This document shows positions 17,746 to 25,498 of a stretch of DNA of 33,176 nt, in pieces (the first letter of the stretch is position 1; the number at the start of each line of letters is the position of its first letter). Below the pieces are notes generated by a model. That model did no database searches, had not been told where the DNA came from, and saw only the letters and a program-made list of their open reading frames with translations. The stretch covers positions 1-33,176 of the forward strand of contig JAFUES010000034.1 in assembly GCA_017470325.1 (NCBI GenBank). Reading direction: 5' to 3'. Source of the DNA: Oscillospiraceae bacterium. Lineage in GTDB: Bacteria; Bacillota_A; Clostridia; Oscillospirales; Oscillospiraceae. Position numbers and translations under genes: made by a program.

Positions 17746-18570
17746 ATGGAAAAGAAAACGATGAAAGCACTGCTGCTGGGCGCGGCCGCCGTGGCGGCGC
17801 CCCTGTATCTGATCGCGCCGGGCTCCGCGTCCAAACGGCAGAAGGCGCCCTTTATGGGGTGCAACTTTGCCCATCGGGGCCTGCACGCCCGGGACAAGTC
17901 CGTGCCGGAAAATTCGCTGGAGGCCTTTCGCCTGGCCGCCCGGGCGGGCTACGGTATGGAGCTGGACGTGCAGCTGAGCCGGGACGGACAGGTGGTGGTC
18001 TTCCATGACGACACCTTGAACCGGGTCTGCGGCGTGGACGCCAGGGTGGATGAGCTGAGCTATGCGGAGCTGAGTCAGCTGAGGCTCTGCGGCACCGAGT
18101 ATGGGATCCCCCTGTTTTCCGAGGTGCTGGCCGCCGTGCGCGGCCGGGGCCCGCTGATCGTGGAGCTGAAAAACGGCAAGCGCAACCGGGAGCTTTGCGA
18201 GAAGACCTACGCCCTGCTGGAGGACTACCGGGGGGACGTGTGCATCGAGAGCTTCAACCCTTTCATCGTGGCCTGGTTTCGTTTTCATGCCAGGGACCTG
18301 GTGCGGGGACAGCTGGCCATGCGGCCGACGGAATACCGCAAGGAGGGCTACGGCGGCATCCAGGGCTTCCTGTTGGGACACACCCTGCTGAATGTGATCG
18401 CCCGGCCCCAGTTTATCGCCTACAAGATCGGTCTGCGGCCGCCGCTGGTGCGTCTGGCCGAGTGGATGGGAGCCATGAAATTCGGCTGGACCTCCCATGA
18501 GCCCCGCAATGAGAAGGGCCGCGACGCGGTGATCTTCGAGTTCTATAAGCCGAAGCTGAAGTTCAAGTGA
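17746..18570 (+). CDS. Glycerophosphodiester phosphodiesterase, membrane-anchored
   Basis: A 274-residue protein of the GDPD (UgpQ/GlpQ-like) TIM-barrel family, which releases glycerol-3-phosphate from deacylated phospholipids. An N-terminal hydrophobic segment (about 7-25) should anchor it in, or export it through, the membrane. Catalytic residues are recognisable: His43 and Arg44 in FAHRGLH, the PENSLEAF stretch, Glu72 and Asp74 in MELDVQLS, and His87 in VVFHDD. A later ELKNG motif also fits. The ATG at 17746 has GGAGG eight bases upstream; the open frame extends 33 codons further but begins before the predicted transcript start. The substrate is inferred from the family. Confidence 0.88.
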   Translation: MEKKTMKALLLGAAAVAAPLYLIAPGSASKRQKAPFMGCNFAHRGLHARDKSVPENSLEAFRLAARAGYGMELDVQLSRDGQVVVFHDDTLNRVCGVDARVDELSYAELSQLRLCGTEYGIPLFSEVLAAVRGRGPLIVELKNGKRNRELCEKTYALLEDYRGDVCIESFNPFIVAWFRFHARDLVRGQLAMRPTEYRKEGYGGIQGFLLGHTLLNVIARPQFIAYKIGLRPPLVRLAEWMGAMKFGWTSHEPRNEKGRDAVIFEFYKPKLKFK

Positions 18571-18604
18571 GTTTTTAGATTTTAGTTTTAGGAGATAATA
18601 TAAG

Positions 18605-18632
18605 TCCGCCCGGAGCATCTGCTCCGGGCGGA
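18605..18632. terminator. Terminator hairpin between convergent GDPD and AAA+ genes
   Basis: A perfect 12 bp stem (18605-18616 with 18621-18632) around an ATCT loop lies between two convergent stops. The T content after it is modest on both strands. Confidence 0.7.
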
Positions 18633-18648
18633 TTGTTGCTGGATGCAC

Positions 18649-20121
18649 TTATTCCTTTTCTTCTGCTTCTTCCTGGGCGGGGACCTCCTCGTCCTCCTCG
18701 GGATCCTCCAGGTCCTCCGGCAGTACGGCCATCAGATCCTCCTTGCTGGGATCCTCCATGGCGGCCACCCGGTTGGACTGGCGCACGATCATATCCTCAA
18801 AGCAGTTGCGCACGTCGCGGCCGTTGCCGAAGTTGTCGCTGCGCTCCTCATAGAGCTGGGTGAAGAAGGCGATGGCGGTCTTCTCGGCCTCCTCGGTGAG
18901 CACATAGCCGTTCTTCTTGCACTGGGAGCGGAAGATGGCCATCAGCTGCTCGCCGTTGTAATCGGGGAAGAAGAAGTATTTGTTGAAGCGGGATTCCAGG
19001 CCCGGGTTGGAGGAGAGGAACTGCTCCATGGGGCCGGTGTAGCCCGCCACGATGACGATCAGATCGTCCCGGTGATCCTCCATGGCCTTCAGGATGGTCT
19101 CGATGGCCTCCCGGCCGAAGTCGTTCTCACCGCCGGAGGACAGGGAGTAGGCCTCGTCGATAAACAGCACGCCGCCCAGGGCGGACTTGATGACCTCCTG
19201 GGTCTTCAGCGCGGTCTGGCCCACATAGCCGGCCACCAGGCCGGAGCGGTCCACCTCCACCAGCTGGCCCTTGCTCAGCACGCCGATGGCTGCGTACAGG
19301 CCGCTCATCAGTCGGGCCACGGTGGTCTTGCCGGTGCCGGGGTTGCCCATGAACACCAGGTGCAGGGACATGGGCGGCACGGGCAGGTCGTGGGCCTCGC
19401 GCAGCTTGCGGACCTTCACCAGGTTCATCAGGTTCTTGATATCCTTCTTGACCTCTTCCAGGCCCACCAGGTCCTCCAGCTGATCCATCAGCTCGTCGAA
19501 ATTGGGCTTCTCGGTCTCGGCCTCGGAGGCTTTCTCTTCTTCCTTTTTCTTGTCGCCGCCGCCGGAGGTCTGCACCTGGGGCTTGTGCTTGTCCTGGAAG
19601 CTGGGCTCCCCGCTGGTGACGAAGTCCAGGGGGTTCAGGCCGTCCCGGGACTTGCGCACGCCGGTGGTGTCGCAGATGGCGGTGAGCCGGTCGGTGCATT
19701 CGGTGATGTACTCCGCCTCGGAATAGGTCACGTCGTCGTCCACCGCGGCCAGGTACAGCAGGATGTTGGTCAGCATGCGGATGAAGGTGCGGGAGGTCTC
19801 GCTGCCCCGCTTGGCGTCACTCTCGGCCAGGTTCCAGAAGAACACCGGCGGCAGGAACACATCCTCCTCGCAGGCGGCGCTGGTCAGGTTCCACAGCAGC
19901 CACTTGGGCTGGGGCTGGCTGCGGGAATAGATCTGGTTGGCCATCTCCACATGGCGCTCGTTGATGTTGCCCGCCCGGCTCCAAAGGCCCAGGGCGCACT
20001 TGGTCATGAAGGAGTCCAGCTCCGGGGCCAGAGCGGCGCTGCCGATGCGGTAGAAGGCGTCGGTGTTGGCAACGTATATCTTGTGAAATTCCTCCGGGGA
20101 ACGATTCCAGGTGGTAGGCAT
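18649..20121 (-). CDS. AAA+ ATPase of the CbbX/SpoVK type with TerB-like N-terminal domain
   Basis: A 490-residue cytoplasmic protein. The N-terminal 150-170 residues are helical and contain LLYLAAVDDDVTYSEAEYI, the acidic helix pattern of TerB-like (DUF533/TerB) domains. A linker rich in Lys and Glu follows. The AAA+ module starts at LVGLEEVKKDIKNLMNLV, with Walker A GNPGTGKTT near residue 258 and Walker B VLFIDEAYSL near 318. Sensor and arginine-finger segments (AGYTGPMEQF, GLESRFNKYF) are present. This module matches CbbX/SpoVK-type remodelling ATPases. The last 25 residues are almost all acidic. The start at 20121 has AGGAG nine bases upstream. The client is unknown; neither sporulation genes nor Rubisco are nearby. 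Confidence 0.87.
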   Translation of the reverse strand: MPTTWNRSPEEFHKIYVANTDAFYRIGSAALAPELDSFMTKCALGLWSRAGNINERHVEMANQIYSRSQPQPKWLLWNLTSAACEEDVFLPPVFFWNLAESDAKRGSETSRTFIRMLTNILLYLAAVDDDVTYSEAEYITECTDRLTAICDTTGVRKSRDGLNPLDFVTSGEPSFQDKHKPQVQTSGGGDKKKEEEKASEAETEKPNFDELMDQLEDLVGLEEVKKDIKNLMNLVKVRKLREAHDLPVPPMSLHLVFMGNPGTGKTTVARLMSGLYAAIGVLSKGQLVEVDRSGLVAGYVGQTALKTQEVIKSALGGVLFIDEAYSLSSGGENDFGREAIETILKAMEDHRDDLIVIVAGYTGPMEQFLSSNPGLESRFNKYFFFPDYNGEQLMAIFRSQCKKNGYVLTEEAEKTAIAFFTQLYEERSDNFGNGRDVRNCFEDMIVRQSNRVAAMEDPSKEDLMAVLPEDLEDPEEDEEVPAQEEAEEKE

Positions 20122-20166
20122 GGCTTCCATCTCCTGTTTCTGTAGTGTTGAAAATGATCGCCTACT

Positions 20167-20195
20167 ATTATAATGTTGTCGTTTCCTTCCGTCAA
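20167..20195 (-). promoter_or_regulatory. Promoter of the TerB/AAA+ gene
   Basis: On the minus strand TTGACG (20190-20195), 17 bp and a perfect TATAAT (20167-20172), with the gene start about 45 bases downstream. The terminator of the preceding small gene ends only a few bases upstream. Confidence 0.8.
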
Positions 20196-20199
20196 GACA

Positions 20200-20228
20200 A
20201 AAGGTCGCATCGGTTGGACACGACCTTT
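20200..20228 (-). terminator. Terminator of the small gene at 20235-20408
   Basis: An 8 bp stem (20200-20207 with 20221-20228) closes with TTTTGTCTT on the minus strand. It separates the small gene from the AAA+ promoter. Confidence 0.6.
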
Positions 20229-20234
20229 CCCGGT

Positions 20235-20408
20235 TTACCGGCCCCGACGGGGACAGGGCGGACGACAGCAGCCTCCCCGGCGGGGCATGAGGGGCAGCCC
20301 GGCCTTTTCCGCCAGACCCTTTGTGGACCGGGCGCCGGAGACCCGGGCCCAGACCGCGTCGAAATGCTGCAGCTGCCGGGCCGCCTCCTTCTCCGAAAAC
20401 TTTTCCAT
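20235..20408 (-). CDS. Small Cys-containing protein of unknown function (57 aa)
   Basis: Starting at the ATG at 20408, the frame encodes 57 residues beginning MEKFSEKEAARQLQHFDAVW and ending with a basic, Cys-rich tail (GGCCRPPCPRRGR). The ribosome binding site is near perfect: AGGAGG a few bases upstream, in a run reading GGGGAGGAGGTGG. A hairpin with a T tract follows the stop at 20235. Having both signals on the correct strand supports a real gene. No known domain is recognised; the N-terminal amphipathic helix and the CC...C tail are the only notable features. It could instead be an upstream reading frame of the AAA+ gene, but that gene has its own promoter. Confidence 0.55.
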   Translation of the reverse strand: MEKFSEKEAARQLQHFDAVWARVSGARSTKGLAEKAGLPLMPRRGGCCRPPCPRRGR

Positions 20409-20447
20409 TTTTCCACCTCCTCCCCTTGCTCCAGCCTATTCGCGCAC

Positions 20448-20476
20448 TTGCATTGCGGTGCAAAGTGTGCGATAAT
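20448..20476 (+). promoter_or_regulatory. rsmE promoter
   Basis: TTGCAT (20448-20453), 17 bp and GATAAT (20471-20476), about 60 bases before the rsmE start. It is divergent from the small gene at 20235-20408, for which no clear promoter was found. Confidence 0.6.
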
Positions 20477-20537
20477 CATGCTAACGGCGAACAGAGTCCG
20501 CCGGAACCTGGAAATACAGAACAGGATGGGATCGACT

Positions 20538-21269
20538 ATGGCGAGATTTTTCATTGCGGGCGCCAACTACAAGGGCGGCACTGCCATCATCCGCGGCCGC
20601 GACGCGGAGCATGTGCAGGTGCTGCGGCTCCGGCCCGGCGAGGATGTGGTCATCTGCGACGGCCAGGGGACCGACTATAAATGCAGGCTGGTGAAGGCCG
20701 ACAAGGAAGAGGCGGAGGCCGAGGTGCTGGAGGTGGTCCGCTGCCCGGCGGAGCCCAGCGTGAAGGTCACGGTGCTCTGCGGCCTGCCCAAGGGCGACCG
20801 GACGGATTACATCATCCAGAAATCCGTGGAGGCCGGTGCCAATGAGATCCTGTTTTTCAACGCCAAGCGCTGCGTGGCCCGGCCGGACGAGCCGGAGAAG
20901 AAGTTGGGGCGCTGGCAGCGGATCGCCGAAGAGGCGGCCAAGCAGTCCGGCCGGGGCATCATCCCCCAGGTGGGCTGGGCCGGTGAGTTTGTGGATGTGC
21001 TGAACCTGGCCATTCACAAGGACCTGGCCCTGTTCATGTACGAGACCGGGGAGCGGGAGCCGCTCAACCAGGTGCTGGAGGCCAACAAGCAGATCCAGAC
21101 CGCGGCCATCATCACCGGGCCCGAGGGGGGCTTTGAGCAGTTCGAGGCGGACCTGGCACGGGTGTCGGGGCTGCATGTCTGCTCCATGGGGGAGCGGATC
21201 CTCCGCTGTGAGACGGCGCCGGTGGTGGCGCTGACGGCGCTGATGTACGCCACGGGCAATCTGGCCTGA
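20538..21269 (+). CDS. rsmE: 16S rRNA (uracil-1498-N3)-methyltransferase
   Basis: A 243-residue SPOUT-class methyltransferase that modifies U1498 in the decoding centre of 16S rRNA. The N-terminal PUA-like domain contains HVQVLRLRPGEDVVICDGQG. The C-terminal trefoil-knot domain includes GLPKGDRTDYIIQKSVEAGA, TGPEGGFEQFEADLA and SMGERILRCETAPVVAL, all RsmE signatures. The ATG at 20538 has an AGGATG-like site; an in-frame ATG at 20526 is a weaker alternative. The reading frame stays open well upstream, but that part overlaps the small minus-strand gene and the promoter. A strong terminator follows the stop. Confidence 0.94.
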   Translation: MARFFIAGANYKGGTAIIRGRDAEHVQVLRLRPGEDVVICDGQGTDYKCRLVKADKEEAEAEVLEVVRCPAEPSVKVTVLCGLPKGDRTDYIIQKSVEAGANEILFFNAKRCVARPDEPEKKLGRWQRIAEEAAKQSGRGIIPQVGWAGEFVDVLNLAIHKDLALFMYETGEREPLNQVLEANKQIQTAAIITGPEGGFEQFEADLARVSGLHVCSMGERILRCETAPVVALTALMYATGNLA

Positions 21270-21291
21270 GAATACCAGAATTGATAAAATC

Positions 21292-21329
21292 ACAAGCACG
21301 TCTGCCATTTGGCAGGCGTGCTTGTTTTT
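21292..21329 (+). terminator. rsmE terminator
   Basis: A 15 bp stem (21292-21306 with 21311-21325, one wobble pair) with an ATTT loop is followed by TTTTT. It may also serve the leftward operon ending at 21346, though its T tract is poor in that direction. Confidence 0.9.
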
Positions 21330-21345
21330 AGGAGTGAAAAAAGGT

Positions 21346-22314
21346 TTATTTGACGTGGGTCTTGATCCAGTCGCAGATCATGTCCGCGATCTGACGGGAA
21401 TTGTCCTCGATCATCAGCGCGTGGGTGTTGCCGTAGATCCCATGCTGGGGAAGCTCCAGCCAGGTACTGTCGCCGCCCAGCTCCAGGATCTTGTTGTGTA
21501 GATTGCGCATGGTCCTGTTATACGCGTCCATGCCGGGCCAGACATAACCGTCGATCTGGTGTTCCTTTTGCAGAAAATCACCGTAGACGAAGAGGAAGGG
21601 AATATCCTTCCAGCAGCTTACGTCCACCTGCTCCACATCCAGAGTGGAAGAGCTCTCCACCAGGATGATGCCTTTGACGTTTTCCGGGCAGGTCAAAGCG
21701 GAGTTGAGGGAGAAGAAGCTACCCTGGCTGTGGGCCAGCAGAATATATCCGTCGGTCAGGCTGCCGAAGTAGGTGTCATAGGCCTTCTGAACCATGGCGT
21801 TGGAGGTAGTCCAGCGGGGGATCTGCTGCTTCATAAACTGGTCGTATTTACTCTCGTCAAAGCGGCTTCCCTCGTAGCCCACGCCTGCTTTGGGGCCCAG
21901 ACGGTAGGTGGTCCAGCGCTCGCCGTAGCTCATGAACATGGGAGGGCCGTCGTTGATCTCCGGAAACTGTGCCCAGGAGGAACGGCCCCGCTCCACGCCG
22001 TCGGAGACGTTCACATTAAAGCCGTTCTGCAGGAACATGAATTCCCAGCCGGGGCCGCCATCCTGGGTGGATTCCCACAGGGCACCAGATGCGCCGCCGC
22101 CGTGGACCATGCACACGGGATAGGGCACAACGGGATCGGCAAGCTCGGTGTACTGCACATACATCTGGCCGGCCTGAAAGTCGCCGTTGGGATCATAGAT
22201 CACCGGAGGACCGCCGGGCCAGAAGTGGGTCTCGATGGGGGCGCTGCCCTCAATGGTGACCTTGCTGCCGCCGATATGATAGCTGCCTTTGCGGATGATT
22301 TTTACAGGCTCCAT
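21346..22314 (-). CDS. Alpha/beta hydrolase, bacterial esterase 713-like
   Basis: A 322-residue alpha/beta hydrolase without a signal peptide, so probably cytoplasmic. The oxyanion-loop motif VHGGGASGALWEST (70-83) and VERGRSSW (108-114) match the esterase group typified by the Alcaligenes esterase 713. The nucleophile is Ser196 in AHSQGS, His298 in GNTHAL is the likely catalytic histidine, and Glu220 (ILVESS) or a nearby acid completes the triad. AGGAG lies eight bases before the ATG. It is the last gene of the five-gene operon led by the HMG-CoA-lyase-like enzyme, 18 bases after the symporter. The context suggests release of a carboxylic acid from an ester or lactone, but the substrate is not known. 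Confidence 0.82.
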   Translation of the reverse strand: MEPVKIIRKGSYHIGGSKVTIEGSAPIETHFWPGGPPVIYDPNGDFQAGQMYVQYTELADPVVPYPVCMVHGGGASGALWESTQDGGPGWEFMFLQNGFNVNVSDGVERGRSSWAQFPEINDGPPMFMSYGERWTTYRLGPKAGVGYEGSRFDESKYDQFMKQQIPRWTTSNAMVQKAYDTYFGSLTDGYILLAHSQGSFFSLNSALTCPENVKGIILVESSSTLDVEQVDVSCWKDIPFLFVYGDFLQKEHQIDGYVWPGMDAYNRTMRNLHNKILELGGDSTWLELPQHGIYGNTHALMIEDNSRQIADMICDWIKTHVK

Positions 22315-22332
22315 GATGAAAGCTCCTTTTAC

Positions 22333-23907
22333 TCAGTTCATCTTGGCGTACTTCTCGTCATAGTCTTCGCAGAAGAAGACCTGGAAGTAGCCCAATTTCA
22401 CTTTGTCCTTCTGCGTTGCAAGGCTGACGCAGACGATCAGGATCAGAGAGCAGATAACAGCGGGAACGAAAGAATTGACACCGCCCAGGTTGACCACCCA
22501 CCAGGCCTTGGTGGAGGGGATAACGCTGGAGAGGAAGTAGCAGATGATGTAGATCACGAAACCGCCGACGGTGGAGGTGAACATGCCCTTCGCCGTGCAC
22601 TTTTTCCAGTACATACCCAGCATGACGGGGAAGTACCAGGCAGAAGCGATGGCACCGACAGCAAAGTTGATCATGTACTGGGTCAGATCGGTGGGCTTGA
22701 GAGCCACGGCGGTGGCGACGATGGCCATGCCGAGAACGCACCAGTTGTTGATCTTCTTCTGCTCCGCGGCATCAGCTTTGGGCTTGAAGCAGTCAACGAT
22801 AAAGTCCTTGCTGAGGGCCGCAGCACCGGCCATGCACATACCGGCGATGGAGGACTGAATGGCGGCGAACACACCGCAGAAGATGATACCACCCATCCAG
22901 GAAGGAAGCAAGTTGGTAGCGGTGTAGATGGTGGCATAGTCACGGGTCACCAGGTTGGGGTTAACAGAGTAGGCCAGGGGGCCGGTGAAGCACATGATGC
23001 CCTGCACCAGGGTGAAGATCACGCAGGAGATGATGATGCCCTGTTTGAGCTTCTTGTGGTCGTTATAGGTCATGGTAACGGTCAGCGCGTGGGGCATGGC
23101 GCCCAAGCCGACGCCGGCAAAGAGGGCGGTACCCAGAGCGCTCCAGAAGCTGAAGGCGGTCTGTGCCTGCACAGCGCCGGGGAAGGAATTGCCCAGGTGC
23201 TCCATAGCGCCGCGGAAGCTGCCGTACAACTCAGCGTTCTTCGCACAGAGGACGCCGATGATGGACAGGGTGGCAATCAGCATAACAACGCCCTGCACCA
23301 CAGCGACCTTGGCCATGGACTTAACGCCGCCGGACATGGTGTAGATAACGGTAATGACGATGGTCAGGATCAGGCCGATGTAGTAGGCGTTGGAGCCGGT
23401 GACGGCGGCAAACACCTTGGCGCCGGAGGTGATCTGGCCAGTGGCGAAGAACACCAGACCGAAAGCGCCAGTCAGGGCCAGAGCGGCTACGACCTTGCTG
23501 GACTGGAAGCGCAGGCGCAGCAGCTGCAGGAAGGTGACTGCGCCGGTGCGGTCACGGAGAATGGCGACCTTGCGGCCAACGGAGCCGAGACCGTAAGCTG
23601 CAGTCAGGAAGCCGCCGTAATAGATCAGCGCGGCGGTGAAGCCTACCGCGTAGCCCAGGCCGGGAGCAGTGATCATGGTTCCGCCGGCCATGGAGTTGGT
23701 GGCTGCGATCATAGCAATGGCGAAAGCGCCCAGACCGCCGCCGCCGGTGAGGAAGGAGGCCAGGTTATCGGTGCCGCCCCGCTTGGCCGCAGCCTTGATA
23801 TAAAAGCCCATGCCCACGATGATCACACTGTAGATGGCGAAGATCACCAGCATGGTGGTCGAGGTGGAGGATGTGATGGAGAATCCGCCCAGATCCATTA
23901 CTTTCAT
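22333..23907 (-). CDS. Sodium:solute symporter, PanF-like (SSS family)
   Basis: A 524-residue membrane protein with about thirteen hydrophobic segments, of the SLC5/SSS family. Its layout and the adjoining YhdT-like gene mirror the yhdT-panF pair of Enterobacteria, where PanF takes up pantothenate with sodium. Recognisable parts are NSMAGGTMITAPGLGYAVGF near residues 70-90 and IGLILTIVITVIYTMSGGVKS around 180-200. In this operon the cargo is more likely the carboxylate handled by the CoA-transferase and lyase than pantothenate. GGAGGTG precedes the ATG at 23907, which overlaps the upstream stop by four bases. Confidence 0.88.
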   Translation of the reverse strand: MKVMDLGGFSITSSTSTTMLVIFAIYSVIIVGMGFYIKAAAKRGGTDNLASFLTGGGGLGAFAIAMIAATNSMAGGTMITAPGLGYAVGFTAALIYYGGFLTAAYGLGSVGRKVAILRDRTGAVTFLQLLRLRFQSSKVVAALALTGAFGLVFFATGQITSGAKVFAAVTGSNAYYIGLILTIVITVIYTMSGGVKSMAKVAVVQGVVMLIATLSIIGVLCAKNAELYGSFRGAMEHLGNSFPGAVQAQTAFSFWSALGTALFAGVGLGAMPHALTVTMTYNDHKKLKQGIIISCVIFTLVQGIMCFTGPLAYSVNPNLVTRDYATIYTATNLLPSWMGGIIFCGVFAAIQSSIAGMCMAGAAALSKDFIVDCFKPKADAAEQKKINNWCVLGMAIVATAVALKPTDLTQYMINFAVGAIASAWYFPVMLGMYWKKCTAKGMFTSTVGGFVIYIICYFLSSVIPSTKAWWVVNLGGVNSFVPAVICSLILIVCVSLATQKDKVKLGYFQVFFCEDYDEKYAKMN

Positions 23908-24230
23908 TTCTTGTCACCTCCGTTTTTCTTCACACGTGCGGTCAGAGGAAATTCATCCCACTTGATGATGTAGACCATGCCGATGACAAACATGATCAGA
24001 TAGATCACGATGGCCCCGGAGATCCACATGGGCATACCGAGGAAGTATTTCATCTGCGTGGGATCGCCCGTTCCAAAGGCATACATCCAGATGGTGGCAA
24101 TGATCGTGAATACCCATCCGAGAATGTGCAGGAACAGAGCGTCCTTCTTACCTGTTTCCATGCGTTCGTCTGCTTTTCCCGCTGCGTTTACATCATAGTC
24201 GGTACTTTCCAGCAGGTTCTTTTCTTCCAT
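23904..24230 (-). CDS. YhdT-like small membrane protein (DUF997)
   Basis: A 108-residue protein with two hydrophobic segments (about 36-55 and 70-93) joined by GTGDPTQMKYFLGMPMW, a DUF997/YhdT pattern. Such proteins are encoded next to PanF-type sodium symporters and probably act as a small accessory subunit. The N-terminal 30 residues are hydrophilic. I chose the ATG at 24230, eleven bases after AGGAG; a GTG at 24242 overlaps that site. The stop overlaps the symporter start (ATGA), so synthesis is coupled. Confidence 0.8.
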   Translation of the reverse strand: MEEKNLLESTDYDVNAAGKADERMETGKKDALFLHILGWVFTIIATIWMYAFGTGDPTQMKYFLGMPMWISGAIVIYLIMFVIGMVYIIKWDEFPLTARVKKNGGDKK

Positions 24231-24297
24231 AGCAGCTTTCACTCCTTTTCTTAATTTTCTGTATTCTTTCCGGCTTCCTTGCCGGCAGGATAACGAA

Positions 24298-25485
24298 TCA
24301 GATGACAGCCTTGGCCTGCAGGGCGCTGAGCGCTTCTGCGTCCAGTCCCAGCAGTTCGCCGTAGACTGCCGTGTTGTCCTGACCCAGGGCAGGCGCGGGG
24401 CGCTGGATCTTCGGCATGGTGTCCATCAGCTTCACCGGGTTTCCGTTGACACGCATGGGGCCGATCTCCGGGTGTTCCAGGGGAACGAACATCTCCCGAT
24501 CCTCCACGATGTGCGGATCGGTGGTAACCCGCGGCAGGTCGTTGATGGGGGAGACGGGGACGCCCGCCTTTTCGATCAGGGCCACCGCTTCGTCCACGGT
24601 GTGCTCACGGCTCCAGACCTCGATCTCCGGGGCCAGCTCCGCGTAGTTTTCGCAGCGGTCGGCGTTGGTCTTGAACCGTGGATCCTCCAACAGATCCTCC
24701 CGGCCGATAACGCCGCACAGCAGATGGAACAGCTTGTCGTTGGCGCAGCCGATGACAAAGCGGCCATCGCTGGCAGGGAAGGCGTCGTAGGGGTAGGCGG
24801 CGGCGTAGCGGTTGCCGATCAGCTCCGGCTGCTTGCCGGTGGCGAAATAGCGCTGGGTGCCGGTCTCCAGAGAGGACACCACGCTGTCTACCAGAGACAC
24901 ATCCACCCGCTGGCCCTTTCCGGTCAGGCTCCGGGCGTGGAGCGCGGCCAGGACGCCGATGGTCAGGTTCATGCCGCCCAGCACGTCGCCCATGGCGTTG
25001 CCCACGCGCAGGGGCTTGCCGCCGGCCTCGCCGGTGATGCTCATCAGTCCTCCATAGGACTGGGCGATGATGTCATAGCCGGGGCGGTAGGCGCAGCGGC
25101 CGTAGCTGCCGAAGCCGGAGACCGCGGCGTAGATGATCCGGTCATTGACCTCTTTGAGCACGTCGTAGCCCAGACCCAGCTTGTCCATGACGCCGGGGCG
25201 GTAGTTTTCCACCACCACGTCAGCCTTCCTGACCAGCTCCAGGAAGAGCTCCTTGCCCTCCTGAGCCTTCAGATTCAGGGTAACGCCCCGCTTGTTGCGG
25301 TTAATGTTGGCGTAGTACATGCTGCTGCCATTTTTGAAGGGACCCATGGCCCGAGTGTCGTCGCCCTTGCCGGGGACTTCGATCTTGATCACCTGTGCGC
25401 CGAAATCCGCCAGCATCATGGTGCAATAGGGCCCGGCCAGGACGCGGGTCAGATCCAATACAACGATATCCTGCAAAGCGTTCAT
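24298..25485 (-). CDS. CaiB/BaiF-family (class III) CoA-transferase
   Basis: A 395-residue class III CoA-transferase, which moves CoA between two carboxylic acids through an aspartyl intermediate. The N-terminal motif VVLDLTRVLAGPYCTMMLADFGA and KIEVPGKGDDTR are typical. Asp138 in YRPGYDIIAQSYGG aligns with the catalytic Asp of the family. The C-terminal LGQDNTAVYGELLG closes the fold. Length is normal. The ATG at 25485 is 14 bases after the lyase stop. With an adjoining acyl-CoA lyase, it most likely makes the CoA thioester that the lyase cleaves; the donor is probably acetyl-CoA or succinyl-CoA (inference). Confidence 0.9.
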   Translation of the reverse strand: MNALQDIVVLDLTRVLAGPYCTMMLADFGAQVIKIEVPGKGDDTRAMGPFKNGSSMYYANINRNKRGVTLNLKAQEGKELFLELVRKADVVVENYRPGVMDKLGLGYDVLKEVNDRIIYAAVSGFGSYGRCAYRPGYDIIAQSYGGLMSITGEAGGKPLRVGNAMGDVLGGMNLTIGVLAALHARSLTGKGQRVDVSLVDSVVSSLETGTQRYFATGKQPELIGNRYAAAYPYDAFPASDGRFVIGCANDKLFHLLCGVIGREDLLEDPRFKTNADRCENYAELAPEIEVWSREHTVDEAVALIEKAGVPVSPINDLPRVTTDPHIVEDREMFVPLEHPEIGPMRVNGNPVKLMDTMPKIQRPAPALGQDNTAVYGELLGLDAEALSALQAKAVI

Positions 25486-25498
25486 TTTCCTGTTCCTT

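Noticed and set aside
21559..23973. Long plus-strand open frame (about 800 codons) opposite the hydrolase and symporter genes.
   Set aside because: It runs antisense to two proteins with clear motifs, has no ribosome binding site and has shadow-type composition.
24270..24285. Small CCGGC/GCCGG hairpin between the CoA-transferase and YhdT-like genes.
   Set aside because: Only 5 bp with no T tract; not enough to call a regulatory element.
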